Shown piece after piece: positions 1 through 11,281 of a stretch of DNA of 64,000 bases. The notes beneath the pieces were generated by a model. That model worked only from the letters and a program-made list of their open reading frames with translations. It searched no databases and was not told where the DNA came from. Source of the DNA: an uncultured Pseudomonadota bacterium (lineage in GTDB: Bacteria; Myxococcota_A; UBA796; GCA-2862545); the NCBI GenBank assembly GCA_913061235.1, contig CAJXTB010000011.1, positions 186,001 through 250,000 of the forward strand. Direction: 5' to 3'. How positions within the stretch are numbered: position 1 is the first letter of the stretch; each line of letters opens with the position of its first letter. A program made the translations under genes and the position numbers.

Positions 1-2
1 CG

Positions 3-1058
3 GGTCCGAAGCACCTTCAGTTGAGCCTGTCCCGCGCCGAGTTCGACCGCATGATTGAGCCAATTGTCGCTCGCACCTTGGAGCCCTGTCGCAAGGCCCT
101 CAAGGACGCCGGTGTCTCGGCTTCTGAAGTCAACGAAATCATCCTCGTTGGCGGCTCGACCCGCATTCCGCTGGTTCAGCAGAAGGTCAAGGAACTCTTC
201 GGTAAGGAGCCAAACCGCTCTGTGAACCCCGATGAAGTTGTTGCCGCTGGTGCAGCCATCCAAGCTGGCGTGCTCTCGGGCGATGTCACCGACATGCTGC
301 TGCTCGACGTCACACCGCTGTCCTTGGGCATCGAGACCCTCGGCGGCGTCATGACCACGCTCATCAACCGCAACACGACCATCCCCACGTCGAAGACGGA
401 AGTCTTCTCCACTGCGGCCGACAACCAGACCGCAGTCGACGTCTACGTGTTCCAGGGTGAGCGTCAGATGGCGCGTGACAACCGCATGATCGGTAACTTC
501 CGCCTGGACGGAATCCCCTCCGCTCCCCGCGGCATGCCACAGGTCGAAGTGACCTTCGACATCGATGCCAACGGCATCTTGTCGGTCCGCGCCAAGGACA
601 AGGCGACCAACAAAGAGCAGCACATCACCATCGAGGCCTCTAGCGGACTCGACCAGGCTGACATCGACCGCTTGGTCAAGGAAGGCCAGGCCCACGAAGC
701 CGAAGACGCCGCCAAGAAGGAGCTCATCGAGGCACGCAACAACCTCGACAACTTGCTCTACCAGACGGAGAAGACCCTCGGCGAGCACGGCGACAAGCTG
801 CCCGCAGACGAGAAGGCCGCGCTCGAAGAGACCCTGACCAAGGGCAAGGAAGCCAAGGACAGCGATGACTTGGACACGGTCAAGACCGCGTTCGACGAGC
901 TGACTGCAGCGAGCCACAAGCTTGCCGAAGTCATGTACCAGAGCGGTGACGGTGCCGAAGCCGGTGCAGCGCCTGGCGGTGCTCCGCCGGACATGGGCAA
1001 TGCGTCCGGTAGCAACAATGATGATGGTGTTATCGACGCCGAATACGAAGACGCGTAG
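3..1058 (+). CDS. dnaK: Chaperone protein DnaK (Hsp70), C-terminal part, truncated by window edge
   Basis: This is the 3' part of dnaK; the reading frame is open to the left edge, so the N-terminal ATPase half is missing. The visible portion starts near [14 protein letters not shown], carries the last ATPase motif VGGSTRIP, the [12 protein letters not shown] segment, the substrate-binding domain ([14 protein letters not shown], then NTTIPTSK) and the helical lid. It ends in a Gly/Ala-rich stretch and DAEYEDA, the usual DnaK tail. DnaK folds client proteins in the cytosol with DnaJ and GrpE. Here dnaJ is not adjacent but lies about 14.5 kb downstream on the same strand. Two strong terminators follow. 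The identification is secure. Confidence 0.97.
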   Translation, partial: GPKHLQLSLSRAEFDRMIEPIVARTLEPCRKALKDAGVSASEVNEIILVGGSTRIPLVQQKVKELFGKEPNRSVNPDEVVAAGAAIQAGVLSGDVTDMLLLDVTPLSLGIETLGGVMTTLINRNTTIPTSKTEVFSTAADNQTAVDVYVFQGERQMARDNRMIGNFRLDGIPSAPRGMPQVEVTFDIDANGILSVRAKDKATNKEQHITIEASSGLDQADIDRLVKEGQAHEAEDAAKKELIEARNNLDNLLYQTEKTLGEHGDKLPADEKAALEETLTKGKEAKDSDDLDTVKTAFDELTAASHKLAEVMYQSGDGAEAGAAPGGAPPDMGNASGSNNDDGVIDAEYEDA

Positions 1059-1151
1059 GGACTGTCCGGAGCACGCCGTATGCGTCGTCGCTGCGTCGCC
1101 CGCGTACCGTAAGTACGCTTTGGCTCCTGGCTCCTAGCCTACGACGCACTC

Positions 1152-1182
1152 CGCCCAGCCCCTTTTGGGGGTTGGGCGTTTT
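1152..1182 (+). terminator. Rho-independent terminator of dnaK, copy 1
   Basis: The 11-bp stem cgcccagcccc / ggggttgggcg (one G-U pair) closes a short T-rich loop and is followed by TTTT. It lies about 95 bases after the dnaK stop. Confidence 0.8.
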
Positions 1183-1287
1183 GCGTTGCTGCGTCGCCGC
1201 GTACTGGAGTACGCTTTGGCTCCTTGCGCCTTGCCTCCTACGCACTCTCGCCACTCCTTACGGGTGTGGCGGGTTGAGTAGGGATTC

Positions 1288-1320
1288 CGCCCAGCCCCTT
1301 TTCGGGGGTTGGGCGTTTTT
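1288..1320 (+). terminator. Rho-independent terminator, copy 2
   Basis: This is the same 11-bp stem as the hairpin at 1152, with loop ttttcg, followed by TTTTT and then cgtttta. It sits 140 bases upstream of the next gene and probably backs up the first terminator. It argues against any start codon at 1309 for the downstream gene, because such a start would lie inside the hairpin. Confidence 0.8.
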
Positions 1321-1458
1321 CGTTTTATGGACGGGTGCGCGGGTACGCTCTGGCTGGCGATGTACAATGGGATGTTTTGGCCGGTTCAACAGTTTGCGAC
1401 ATGCGCTGGTTGGGGTCTGGCTAGGCCATTAGTGGGCTTGCCAGCTTGGGAGCGACGA

Positions 1459-2799
1459 ATGCGCGGATGGTTGTGTAGGGTGCTTTTGCTTGCGGCAACC
1501 AGTGCTCAGGCGGACACGATTCACATCCGCAAGCGCGGGTTTGGGCATGCTTATGTGTGGGTGGATGCGCGTCCTGCTGGGCGGCTGCGCAACTCGGAGG
1601 GGCTGAGGCTTCAGGTAGATCCTGGTGTTCACGAGGTCTGGGTTTCCCAAGACAGAGAGGGGTTTCTGACGCGCTGCAGTGGTCTGGTGACGGTCGGAGG
1701 AGATGAGACCTGGGTCAGTGTCTCTGGGAATTACTGCGGCGGCCTCCAGGACGGACTGGGCACGCCTACGTTCTCCCGCGGAGCTCGTATCGACTTGGTC
1801 GACCAGGCCGAGGCGGACACCTTCCTGACCGTGGACTCGGACATTCGCGTGTACGTGAACGGGGGCCAGGTGCGCTCGTTGAACGTCCCTCCAGGGGGAC
1901 ACACGGTCATCGTGGCGCGAGACCTCGGCGGTGAGTTCATTGTGGACCAGGGCGTCGTTCAGATTCCGAGCGGCTATGCGGCGCAGTTGACCTGTACGAA
2001 TCTGGGGTGCATTGGTCTGACCACTATGGACTCGAACGGTCCCGTGCTGTCGTCGCTCACACAGTCCGCGCCTGTCTCAGCGCCCTTCACGGCGCCGTCT
2101 GTCTCACCCAGGGGTGTGCCGGTGTGCACTACGTCGGACGTCGCTCTTCCATCCGGACTGGAGGAGGCCGGCTCCAGCGTCGTTCTGTTGACCTCGGCTG
2201 CGGGGCGCCGGACCGCAGGCGTGGTGGTGGAGCCTTCGGGGGGCATTCTGACCGCGGCGGCTGGGCAGCGCATGGGAGATACAGTGAGTGTGCGTCTGCC
2301 AACGGGCATTTCGCTGCCCGGAACCATCACTGCGTGGGACGGCGTTGCAGACCTAGCCCGCGTTGATGTGCAGGCGTCGGGCTTGCCGTGTCGTCCGCTC
2401 TTCGCAGACGATGTCGCAGTCGGAAGCACCGTCTACACTGTTGGGGTTCCCCCGGCTCCGGGCCTCGCTCGCGTCATGTCCAGTGGGCTTGTCGGTGGGT
2501 ACCTTGACCGACCGGAAGGGCGCCTGCTTCAGACCGATACGCGCGTCTCCCCACACCTCGAAGGTGCGCCTGTATTGGACGTTAGCGGTCGCGTTGTCGG
2601 CGTGGCGAGCGCCGTTGACCGTGGATTTGGACAGGACGTCTCCATGGCGGTCTCGGGTCAGACCATCGCGCGTTGGTTCGCCGCCACCCTGCCATCCCAG
2701 GCGCCTGGTGGGCCGGCGGCTGAGGCGGCGCCGTTGGTTCGTGAACCGGTGATTTCGCAGGAGCAGATCGATGCCTGGAACGCAGGTGCGCCGGACTAA
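1459..2799 (+). CDS. Secreted trypsin-fold protein with degenerate catalytic site (pseudoprotease)
   Basis: The 446-residue product begins with a signal peptide (MRGWLCRVLLLAATSAQA). The frame is open further upstream, but ATG 1459 is preferred because it follows a gggag ribosome site and lies beyond the terminator. The N-terminal half resembles PEGA-type beta modules (YVWVDARPAG, IRVYVNGGQV). The second half has the layout of HtrA/trypsin proteases: a strand ending in ILTAAAGQ where a protease has TAAH, a retained DLARVDV aspartate strand, and PHLEGAPVLD where GNSGGP is expected. So His and Ser of the triad both appear to be Ala, while the Asp remains. The role is unknown; a binding or scaffold function outside the cytoplasm is inferred. 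Confidence 0.7.
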   Translation: MRGWLCRVLLLAATSAQADTIHIRKRGFGHAYVWVDARPAGRLRNSEGLRLQVDPGVHEVWVSQDREGFLTRCSGLVTVGGDETWVSVSGNYCGGLQDGLGTPTFSRGARIDLVDQAEADTFLTVDSDIRVYVNGGQVRSLNVPPGGHTVIVARDLGGEFIVDQGVVQIPSGYAAQLTCTNLGCIGLTTMDSNGPVLSSLTQSAPVSAPFTAPSVSPRGVPVCTTSDVALPSGLEEAGSSVVLLTSAAGRRTAGVVVEPSGGILTAAAGQRMGDTVSVRLPTGISLPGTITAWDGVADLARVDVQASGLPCRPLFADDVAVGSTVYTVGVPPAPGLARVMSSGLVGGYLDRPEGRLLQTDTRVSPHLEGAPVLDVSGRVVGVASAVDRGFGQDVSMAVSGQTIARWFAATLPSQAPGGPAAEAAPLVREPVISQEQIDAWNAGAPD

Positions 2800-2816
2800 C
2801 GTGGCCTAGTAGCGTT

Positions 2817-2853
2817 GTCTTAGGCCCGACGGTGTCGAATCAGAGCGAGTCCG
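2817..2853. repeat. 37-bp direct repeat, left copy (orphan MYXO-CTERM gene end)
   Basis: This segment matches 7404-7440 in the same orientation with two mismatches. Read on the minus strand it encodes NGLALIRHRRA followed by a stop, almost the same as the [10 protein letters not shown] end of the MYXO-CTERM gene at 7407. No such gene exists here, so this is an orphan gene end. The pair brackets the glyoxylate regulator, aceB and aceA. Confidence 0.7.
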
Positions 2854-2917
2854 TTGATGGTGCCTCCCCGTCGACGACCAAGCGTGGCTGGTAGCGCACC
2901 TCCCAGAATCGGGGTGA

Positions 2918-4333
2918 TCAGTCGCTGGCGGCGTAGAATGCAGCGGCCCGGATGTCCTCGTCGATGCGCATTGGATGGCCAACACTCGGCATCGCGCGCT
3001 GGGTGCAGTCGTTGCGCTCGCACAGTCGGCACGTCACCCCAATGGGCACTGCATTCGCCGGCGCCGTCAAGTCCCACCCATCCGAATACACCAGCTTCTC
3101 CGACTGGTTCACAGCACATCCGAGTCCGATAACGTGAACGCTTGGCGTGACGTGGTAGCCGGCGTCGCCCTTGGACAGGGTCCTGGCGAAGCAGAAGAAG
3201 GTCTCTCCGTCGGGCATCACGGACAGCTGTGTCTGCACCCGGCCCGGAGTCAGCAGTGCCTGGAATACGTTCCATCGCGGGCAGGCCCCCGAGTACCGAG
3301 CGAAGCGAATGCCAGAGGCGCTGAACCGCTTGCTGATGTTTCCGGCAATGTCGATGCGGATGAGATGGAAGGCAACGCCCTCGCGACCGGGACGCCGCAG
3401 GGTGGTCATTCGGTGGCACACCTGCTCGAAGCTCACGCGGAACCGGTGTCCGATGAGCTCAACGTCGTAGCGTTCCTCTTCGCATGCGGTGAGGAACGGC
3501 TCGTACGGCATGAGCACAGCGCCGGCGAAGTAGTTGGCGAGGGCAATGCGCCCAAGGCGACGTGACTCGGCCAAGGTGAGTGTGGGGTCGTCGGTCAGGC
3601 GGTCAAGCAGGTCGGAGTGACCGAGCAATGCCACTGCGTGGGCGAGCTGGAAGTTGCGGGTTCGGGGCGGCAGGACCTCGGAGATCTCGAGCTCTCTGCG
3701 CTTGCGATTGAGACGACGCACCGTGCGTCCTAGCGAACCGGCGCGAACAAAACGCACGCGGATGTCGAGCACGTCTTCGAGGTACCGGACGAGTCCGCTC
3801 TGGATGTCATTGGGCTCAAGTCCAGCCTCGCCAATAAGGCCCCCAGCGACAGTCTCAAGCTCGGGGAAGTGATTCATGTGGCTCTGGATGAATTCACTGA
3901 CTTCTTCGGAGGGCAACACGCTCCTGCCAGCGACAGCGTCCGGGTTGTGAGCGAGCGCTTGAGCCTGTTCGCGGGTTCCTTGCAGCGCCGCGTACAGCGA
4001 CCGTACGGCTCGTGCGGCGTTTGGGTGGTGGTGTACAAGCTCGCGCACGTCGATATTCGTGATGTCGTGCGGAACGAATAGCGAGTCGCCGAAGACCTCC
4101 ATGAGCTCGGACTCAAGCCTGGCGGTGTCGTCGTCTTGAAATGCGGCCAGCTCAAGGTCGAACTGCTGGGCGAGCTTCAGCAGCAGCATCGCCGGCAGGG
4201 CCCGCCGGTTGTGTTCGATGAGGTTGAGGTAGCTGGGGCTGATTCCGAGCATCTCGGCAAGCTTGGTCTGGGTCAGTCCGGCGTTGCGTCGGAGGGTGCG
4301 GATTTTTCCGCCGAGGCGGGGGGCGTCTGGCAT
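2918..4333 (-). CDS. RamB/ScfR-type XRE regulator of the glyoxylate shunt
   Basis: The 471-residue protein has an N-terminal Cro/C1-type helix-turn-helix (residues about 8-65, with LTQTKLAEMLGISPSYLN), a middle ImmA/IrrE-like region whose metal motif is degenerate (HAVALLGHS instead of HExxH), and a C-terminal short-chain-acyl-CoA-regulator domain with the Cys set SGACPRW and CRLCERNDCTQRA. This architecture is that of RamB, PrpR and ScfR, which sense acyl-CoA status and control acetate or propionate use. It is transcribed divergently from aceB-aceA, so control of those genes is the natural inference. ATG 4333 has a strong AGGAGG upstream. Whether it represses or activates cannot be told. Confidence 0.88.
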   Translation of the reverse strand: MPDAPRLGGKIRTLRRNAGLTQTKLAEMLGISPSYLNLIEHNRRALPAMLLLKLAQQFDLELAAFQDDDTARLESELMEVFGDSLFVPHDITNIDVRELVHHHPNAARAVRSLYAALQGTREQAQALAHNPDAVAGRSVLPSEEVSEFIQSHMNHFPELETVAGGLIGEAGLEPNDIQSGLVRYLEDVLDIRVRFVRAGSLGRTVRRLNRKRRELEISEVLPPRTRNFQLAHAVALLGHSDLLDRLTDDPTLTLAESRRLGRIALANYFAGAVLMPYEPFLTACEEERYDVELIGHRFRVSFEQVCHRMTTLRRPGREGVAFHLIRIDIAGNISKRFSASGIRFARYSGACPRWNVFQALLTPGRVQTQLSVMPDGETFFCFARTLSKGDAGYHVTPSVHVIGLGCAVNQSEKLVYSDGWDLTAPANAVPIGVTCRLCERNDCTQRAMPSVGHPMRIDEDIRAAAFYAASD

Positions 4334-4350
4334 CGATTCCTCCTGTCATT

Positions 4351-4407
4351 CTGTAAAACGTTGACAGCTTGACTGCACGCTCTTTGTAATAGTCGACTGG
4401 TTTACAG
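4351..4407 (+). promoter_or_regulatory. Putative aceB promoter with overlapping operator dyads
   Basis: In the 159-base divergent region TTGACA (4361-4366) and TGTAAT (4385-4390), 18 bases apart, make a good sigma-70-type promoter facing aceB. The -35 box lies inside an imperfect 17-base palindrome, ctgtaaaacgttgacag (4351-4367). The arm CTGTAAA recurs inverted as TTTACAG at 4401-4407, downstream of the -10 box. Sites flanking a promoter in this way suit a repressor, most likely the RamB-like product of the divergent gene. No binding data are available. Confidence 0.5.
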
Positions 4408-4492
4408 CTTGAAACGCCAATCTATTGCGGTCGACGCAGGCGCGTGCAACTTCTCTATGTGGCTGAAGACCGGTAGCCACGTGGAGGTGATG

Positions 4493-6115
<1,623 letters not shown>

Positions 6116-6118
6116 CTC

Positions 6119-7378
6119 ATGTCTGCAGTTATCGACACGATTAACGTCCACACCCACCGGTTTGACGGAATCACCCGGCCCTACTCCGAAGCGGACGTGG
6201 ACCGACTGCGCGGCTCTGTGCAGATTGAGTACACCTTGGCCCGACGTGGAGCGATGCGCCTGTGGGAGCTTCTTCACTCCCGCGAGTACGTCAACGCTCT
6301 TGGGGCGTTGACGGGTAACCAAGCGGTCCAGCAGGTTCGCGCTGGGCTTGAGGCCATCTACCTCTCCGGCTGGCAGGTCGCGGCCGACGCCAACTTGGCG
6401 GGCCAGATGTACCCGGACCAGTCGCTGTACCCGGTGAACTCGGTGCCGACGGTCGTCAAGCGTATCAACCAGGCGCTTCAGCGTGCAGACCAGATCGAGC
6501 ACAGCGAGGGCAATGTGACCCGGAACTGGTTCGCTCCAATCATGGCGGACGCTGAGGCCGGCTTTGGTGGTCACCTCAACGCTTTTGAGCTCATGAAGTC
6601 CATGATCGAGGCGGGTGCCGCTGGCGTTCACTTCGAGGACCAGCTCGCGAGTGAGAAGAAGTGTGGTCACCTCGGCGGCAAGGTACTCGTGCCCACCTCC
6701 CAGTTCGTCAAGACACTCGTGGCAGCGCGCCTGGCAGCGGACGTCATGAACGTGCCGACGATTATCGTGGCTCGTACCGACGCCGACAGCGCCCAGCTCA
6801 TCACCAGCGACATCGACCCTGTCGACCGCCCGTTCATCACGGGTGACCGCACGAGCGAGGGATTCTACAGAATCACTGGGGGTATCGAGCAGGCGATTGC
6901 TCGTGGCCTAGCCTATGCGCCGTACGCGGACTTGGTCTGGTGCGAGACCAGCCACCCGAACTTGGAGGAGGCCAAGCAGTTCGCCGACGCCATTCACGCC
7001 AAGTTCCCCGGCAAGATGCTCGCGTACAATTGTTCGCCCAGCTTCAACTGGAAGAAGTACCTGTCGGACGACGAGATTGCGACGTACCAAGAAGACCTCG
7101 GCAAGCTTGGCTACAAGTTCCAGTTCGTCACCTTGGCCGGCTTTCATGCCCTGAACCACAGCATGTTCGAGCTTGCTCGTGGCTACAAGAAGACGGGTAT
7201 GGCGGCCTACTCACAGCTGCAGCAGGCCGAGTTTGACTCCGAGGAAGACGGCTACAGTGCAACGCGTCACCAGCGCGAGGTCGGTACCGGGTACTTCGAT
7301 GCAGTGAAGACGGTGATCACGAGTGGTTCGGCATCTACGCTGGCTCTCGAAGATAGCACCGAGGCTGCCCAGTTCTAG
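6119..7378 (+). CDS. aceA: Isocitrate lyase
   Basis: Isocitrate lyase splits isocitrate to succinate and glyoxylate, letting cells grow on acetate or fatty acids without losing carbon as CO2. The active-site signature KKCGHLGGK is present near residue 180, and FEDQLASE just before it and [11 protein letters not shown] after it are typical TIM-barrel strands. The length, 419 residues, is close to the bacterial family norm. It starts three bases after aceB and completes the divergent glyoxylate cassette. The stop lies 28 bases before the end of the convergent MYXO-CTERM gene; the CCCAT-TG-ATGGG dyad between them is too weak to call a terminator. Confidence 0.96.
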   Translation: MSAVIDTINVHTHRFDGITRPYSEADVDRLRGSVQIEYTLARRGAMRLWELLHSREYVNALGALTGNQAVQQVRAGLEAIYLSGWQVAADANLAGQMYPDQSLYPVNSVPTVVKRINQALQRADQIEHSEGNVTRNWFAPIMADAEAGFGGHLNAFELMKSMIEAGAAGVHFEDQLASEKKCGHLGGKVLVPTSQFVKTLVAARLAADVMNVPTIIVARTDADSAQLITSDIDPVDRPFITGDRTSEGFYRITGGIEQAIARGLAYAPYADLVWCETSHPNLEEAKQFADAIHAKFPGKMLAYNCSPSFNWKKYLSDDEIATYQEDLGKLGYKFQFVTLAGFHALNHSMFELARGYKKTGMAAYSQLQQAEFDSEEDGYSATRHQREVGTGYFDAVKTVITSGSASTLALEDSTEAAQF

Positions 7379-7403
7379 GCCTCCCATTGATGGGGGCGTC
7401 GCG

Positions 7404-7440
7404 GTCTTAGGCCCGACGCCGTCGAATCAGAGCGAGTCCG
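7404..7440. repeat. 37-bp direct repeat, right copy (3' end of MYXO-CTERM gene)
   Basis: This copy is the genuine 3' end of the minus-strand gene at 7407, coding for [10 protein letters not shown] plus the stop. Its near-identical partner is at 2817-2853, on the far side of the regulator-aceB-aceA block. Confidence 0.7.
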
Positions 7441-10400
7441 AACAGGCCCACGAAGCCCCACGCAAGGCTGGAAGAAGGCGCGCTGGAACAGCCGCATCCG
7501 CCGGAGTTCGGGTCGACAGGGTCGGAGCCCAGATCGGTGTCGGACTCGGTGTCCTCGTCTGTGTCGGCCTCGGTATCGGGGTCTGGTGTGTCGTCGCAGT
7601 CGTCGCCAATGCCGTCGCTGTCGCTGTCGGTCTGGTCGGGGTTGGCGACGTCCGGGCAGTTGTCGATGGTCGCTGGTGTGCCCGTGCCGTCGCAGTCGTT
7701 GTCGGCGCTGTCGGGGATGCCGTCGCCGTCGGTGTCGAGACAGTCGTCGCAGGCATCGCCCAGGCCGTCCTCATCCGTGTCGAGTTGGTCAGCGTTTGCG
7801 AGGTCCGGGCAGTTGTCGGCAGTCGCGACCCCGCCTTCGTTGGTGCAGCCGTCCTCGGCTACGTCGCCGGCGCCGTCTCCATCAGAGTCTGTGCAGGTGT
7901 CGCAGGCATCACCGATTGCGTCTTCGTCGGTGTCCAGTTGGTCTGGATTGCTGACGCCTAGGCAGTTGTCGACGGGGGAGGGGGTTCCGCTATCGTCGCA
8001 ATCGTTGTCGGCTTCGTCTGCGGCGCCGTCCATGTCCGCGTCTAGGCAGGCGTCACACGCGTCTCCTAGGCCATCGCTGTCGCTGTCGGTCTGCTCGGGG
8101 TTGGCGAGACCCAGGCAGTTGTCTACCGGAGCGGAGGTTCCGGTTGCGTCACAGTCGTTGTCCACCTCGTCTGCGGCACCGTCATTGTCTACGTCTAGGC
8201 AGACGTCGCAGGCGTCGCCAATGCCGTCGTTGTCGGTATCTGCTTGGTCGGCATTGGGAATGTTCGGACAGTTGTCGTTGGCGCCGATGTCGCAGGATTC
8301 TGCGGCCTCGAGTGGGTCTGCAACGCCGTCACCGTCAATGTCGAGGCACCCGTCGCACGCATCTCCGAGACCGTCGAAGTCTGTGTCCGCTTGGTCGGGA
8401 TTGGCGATGTCCGGGCAGTTGTCTGTGCCGTCTACAGCGCACTGTACGGCTGTGGCTCCTGGGTCTGCGGCACCGTCACCATCACTGTCTTGGCACACGT
8501 CGCAGGCATCACCAATGGTGTCGAGGTCGGCGTCTTCTTGACCGGGGTTGGCGGTGTCGGGGCAGTTGTCGACGCCTGGAAGCTCACAGGTCAGGGTGGC
8601 GCCGTTGGGGTCGGCAATTCCGTCACTATCGCTGTCGTCGCAGGTGTCACAGGCATCGCCAATGCCGTCGTTGTCTAGGTCTGCTTGGTCGGAGTTGCTC
8701 AGGATTGGACAGTTGTCTACGGTGGTGCCGCCAGTGCAGCCCTCTAGGTCCGTTCCGGGGTCTCCGAAGCCGTCATCATCTGCATCTGTACAGGTGTCGC
8801 ACGGGTCGCCAATGCCGTCTTCGTCGGCGTCGTCGCACAGAACAGCGCCGGTTGGGTCGCATCCGTCGAAGAAGCCGTCACAGTCGCAGTCGACTTGTCC
8901 TGGGGCTGCGGGTTCGCACTGGTCTTTGATGCCGTCTTCGTCGCAGTCTTCCGCTTGACTGCAGGCTTGGGTCAGGATGTCGTTGAGGATGGTGCCGAGC
9001 TGGACGGCGTCTCCAATGGCGCGGGACTCACCACCGGTCGCTTGGGCAACGGCCGCCGCAGAGGCTCGGACCGCGGTGGAGGCACCCGCTGCGGTGAGCG
9101 GAAACACTGCTACGCCGTTCGCTTGGGCAACATCAATGACGTAGGAGACAGCGGCTTCGTCGACTGCTGTGCTCGGGTCTCCACACCACGCACCTTCATC
9201 AAAGATGGGGACGATGACGCGCTGATGGTTGGGGTTTCCGACGCTGCCGGGCTGCCAGTAGTTGCCTGCCACGACCGCTGTTCCGCGCGCCCAGTCTTCG
9301 GAGCCAACCTCGGGTGAGCCCGGACACTCCGCGAAGGGGCCGAGTCCACCGGAGACCGGCTCGGGCAGCACGGTGCCGAGCTGGTTGACGATGGAGTCCG
9401 TCAGACACGGGTACTCGGCGGGGGTGTCGGTCAAGCCCCACAAGCTGGCTTGCACTTGGATTCCGCGCGCTTGCAGGTCTGCGACGACGCCAACGATGGA
9501 GGCACACAGGGCGGCGCCTTCGTCGTCCATGGACGATGAGGTGTCCATGACGAACACCACGTCGAGTGGCTCGCAGGTGGGACAAGTGTCGGGGATGCCG
9601 TCACCATCGCAGTCATCAGAGCCGTCATCGACCTCGCAGCTGTCTGGGCGGTAGTCGTTGTCGCAGTCGCCTTCGCGTCCGAGAGCAACCGAACACACAT
9701 CAATCTCGCCGTCATCGTTGCAGTCGGGGGCGTCTAGGAATGCGTCTGCTTCGCACCGAACGTACTCATCTACCGAAGTAGACGTGGTGACCACCAGGCG
9801 GAGGCCGTCGTCAGAGAAGTCTACGTTTCCCCACCGGTGGTTCTGAATGCCGGTCTCGAAGACGACCTCACTGCGGCCAGTGTCTGGGTCGATTGTGAGC
9901 ACCTCATTGGTGAGGCGGTCGGTGACGTACAGCGCGCCGGTCTGCGGGTCGACGTCAATGCCGTTGGCCGCTCCAATGGGAGGTGAGACGGGGAAGGCGA
10001 CGAGCTCGCCGCCTTCTTCCAGCGTGAACAGTCCGTTCTCACCGTCGGCAATCCAGATGGTGTCCTGGCTCACGGTGACATCGTAGGGCTCAGCGAGGAT
10101 GCTGCTGTTGGGGACGAGCACCCGCTCTGGCGTGACACCGTCGGCCACCTGGGAGCTGAAGGCCCACACCTCGTTGGGGCCCGAGTACCCGCGGTCGACC
10201 ACAATGCCTTCGCCGGGAGCGAGCAGCGGACCCGTGTAGTCGAGGGGAGCGAAGGCCATTCCAGCGGGGTCGTCATCACCGGAGTGTAGGCCCGTTACCC
10301 ACAGCTCACGCCCGCCTGGCGGCTGGTAGCGGTAGATGTTTCCGCCGTAGTGCTCGGACATGTAGACGTGCCCAGCGGGGTCGATGGCCACCGATGCAGG

Positions 10401-10661
10401 ACGGTCTGCAGACGCGATGCGAACGGGGACACCGCCCGGTCCGATGCGGTGCAGTCCCACCGCGGTGCCTACGTAGATCTCGTTGTCCAGTCCGATGTGT
10501 GCCCCAACTGGCTCAGACATCTCAATGGAGCGGACGGGGGTCCAGCCACCGGTAGACAATGCCCCTCGCCGGGCAGTTTGCTCGGGGGATTGGGGCAGGT
10601 CTGGAGCCGGTGTGCCGCAGGACACAGCCAGGACAAGGACGGTAAGAGACAAGGCGCGCAT
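7407..10661 (-). CDS. Giant lipoprotein: NHL-like propeller, VWA domain, thrombospondin type 3 repeats, MYXO-CTERM
   Basis: The 1084-residue product starts at ATG 10661 with a lipoprotein signal ([15 protein letters not shown]). Residues about 40-310 look like an NHL/SMP-30 beta-propeller ([28 protein letters not shown]). A short Asp/Cys-rich part leads to a von Willebrand A domain whose metal site begins [14 protein letters not shown]. Over 400 residues of thrombospondin type 3 repeats follow (DxDxDGxGDACD, then DNCP), a fold that binds many calcium ions. It ends [12 protein letters not shown], a hydrophobic stretch and RRRRA, a MYXO-CTERM sorting signal. It probably sits on the cell surface, in adhesion or matrix binding. 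An upstream in-frame extension would overlap the next gene and is not favoured. Confidence 0.85.
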   Translation of the reverse strand: MRALSLTVLVLAVSCGTPAPDLPQSPEQTARRGALSTGGWTPVRSIEMSEPVGAHIGLDNEIYVGTAVGLHRIGPGGVPVRIASADRPASVAIDPAGHVYMSEHYGGNIYRYQPPGGRELWVTGLHSGDDDPAGMAFAPLDYTGPLLAPGEGIVVDRGYSGPNEVWAFSSQVADGVTPERVLVPNSSILAEPYDVTVSQDTIWIADGENGLFTLEEGGELVAFPVSPPIGAANGIDVDPQTGALYVTDRLTNEVLTIDPDTGRSEVVFETGIQNHRWGNVDFSDDGLRLVVTTSTSVDEYVRCEADAFLDAPDCNDDGEIDVCSVALGREGDCDNDYRPDSCEVDDGSDDCDGDGIPDTCPTCEPLDVVFVMDTSSSMDDEGAALCASIVGVVADLQARGIQVQASLWGLTDTPAEYPCLTDSIVNQLGTVLPEPVSGGLGPFAECPGSPEVGSEDWARGTAVVAGNYWQPGSVGNPNHQRVIVPIFDEGAWCGDPSTAVDEAAVSYVIDVAQANGVAVFPLTAAGASTAVRASAAAVAQATGGESRAIGDAVQLGTILNDILTQACSQAEDCDEDGIKDQCEPAAPGQVDCDCDGFFDGCDPTGAVLCDDADEDGIGDPCDTCTDADDDGFGDPGTDLEGCTGGTTVDNCPILSNSDQADLDNDGIGDACDTCDDSDSDGIADPNGATLTCELPGVDNCPDTANPGQEDADLDTIGDACDVCQDSDGDGAADPGATAVQCAVDGTDNCPDIANPDQADTDFDGLGDACDGCLDIDGDGVADPLEAAESCDIGANDNCPNIPNADQADTDNDGIGDACDVCLDVDNDGAADEVDNDCDATGTSAPVDNCLGLANPEQTDSDSDGLGDACDACLDADMDGAADEADNDCDDSGTPSPVDNCLGVSNPDQLDTDEDAIGDACDTCTDSDGDGAGDVAEDGCTNEGGVATADNCPDLANADQLDTDEDGLGDACDDCLDTDGDGIPDSADNDCDGTGTPATIDNCPDVANPDQTDSDSDGIGDDCDDTPDPDTEADTDEDTESDTDLGSDPVDPNSGGCGCSSAPSSSLAWGFVGLFGLALIRRRRA

Positions 10662-10738
10662 CGGGACTCCACGGGCGCGCACAGTACCTCGCACGGGTAC
10701 CGTTGCGGTCGGATTCTGGTGGCTGCCCGCGCGTGCTC

Positions 10739-11281
10739 TCAGCGGTTCGGTGGCCAGATCTGAAGCTTGCGTTGCAGGGTACGCCTGTGCAGTCCCAGCT
10801 TTTGGGCGGCTTTGGTGATGTTGCCGCCGCAGTCGTCTAAGACGCGTTGAATGTGCTCCCACTCGGTGCGGGCAAGGCTGGGCGGGTCGTATTCGGGGGC
10901 TTCAGCGAGGGGCGCGTCATCGCCTCGGACAAAGGCTGCGAGCACCATGTCGGCGTCTGCGGGCTTGCTTAAGTAGTTCACCGCGCCAAGCCGGATGGCG
11001 TCGACCGTTGTGGCAATGCTACCGTAGCCAGTCAGGACGACGATTCGCAGCTCGGGTAGGGCTACGAGCAACGGCTCAATGAGCGTAAGTCCGGACCCTC
11101 CTGGCATCTTGAGGTCCAAGACGGCGTGCGTGGGGGCGTCGGGTACCACTGCCATGGCGGCGGTGACGCAGTTGGCCTGAAAGACCCGGTAGCCGCGGTC
11201 CTCGAGTGCGACTGCGAGTCGGCCTCGCAGTCGGTCGTCGTCATCTACGAGCAGGATGCGAGCGTCGAGCCGCACACTCAT
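10739..11281 (-). CDS. RegA/PrrA/ActR-type response regulator
   Basis: The 180-residue protein has a receiver domain (residues about 8-125: acidic pocket LLVDDDDRL, phospho-acceptor in [11 protein letters not shown], Lys in YLSKPAD) and a short C-terminal Fis-type helix-turn-helix ([22 protein letters not shown]). This compact build is that of RegA/PrrA/ActR, global redox regulators of respiration and photosynthesis in proteobacteria. The last helix HRRTLQRKL is the family hallmark. It follows its kinase with a 4-base ATGA overlap, so the two are translationally coupled. Direct targets are not known; the divergent MbnP/MbnH genes are the first candidates. Confidence 0.87.
   Translation of the reverse strand: MSVRLDARILLVDDDDRLRGRLAVALEDRGYRVFQANCVTAAMAVVPDAPTHAVLDLKMPGGSGLTLIEPLLVALPELRIVVLTGYGSIATTVDAIRLGAVNYLSKPADADMVLAAFVRGDDAPLAEAPEYDPPSLARTEWEHIQRVLDDCGGNITKAAQKLGLHRRTLQRKLQIWPPNR

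Larger units (their letters stand above)
1059..1458. other. Non-coding region with duplicated 60-bp unit and duplicated terminator
   Basis: About 400 bases carry no convincing gene. Two diverged copies of a unit are seen at 1091-1151 and 1189-1248; both contain ctgcgtcgcc, a short spacer and tacgctttggctcc, and both end in cgcactc. Each copy is followed by a copy of the same G+C-rich terminator hairpin (1152-1182 and 1288-1320). The second copy has about 40 extra bases before its hairpin. Short open frames on the minus strand here only reflect the repeated sequence. The arrangement looks like a local duplication of the dnaK 3' untranslated region. Confidence 0.6.

Noticed and set aside
1030-1367. 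Arg-rich minus-strand frames after dnaK
   Set aside because: They only translate the duplicated 60-base unit and the terminators.
2820-3419. A 199-codon minus-strand frame ending in GLALIRHRRA as a full MYXO-CTERM gene
   Set aside because: Upstream of the last dozen residues it is a shifted shadow of the RamB-like regulator; only the 37-bp end is meaningful, and it is listed as a repeat.
7537-8541. Long Ser-rich plus-strand frames opposite the thrombospondin repeats
   Set aside because: They are antisense translations of the Asp-rich repeats and show no independent features.
7500-8960. Repetitive DNA that might look like a CRISPR array
   Set aside because: The repeats keep the reading frame of DxDxDGxGDACD units, vary in length and have no constant direct repeat with unique spacers.
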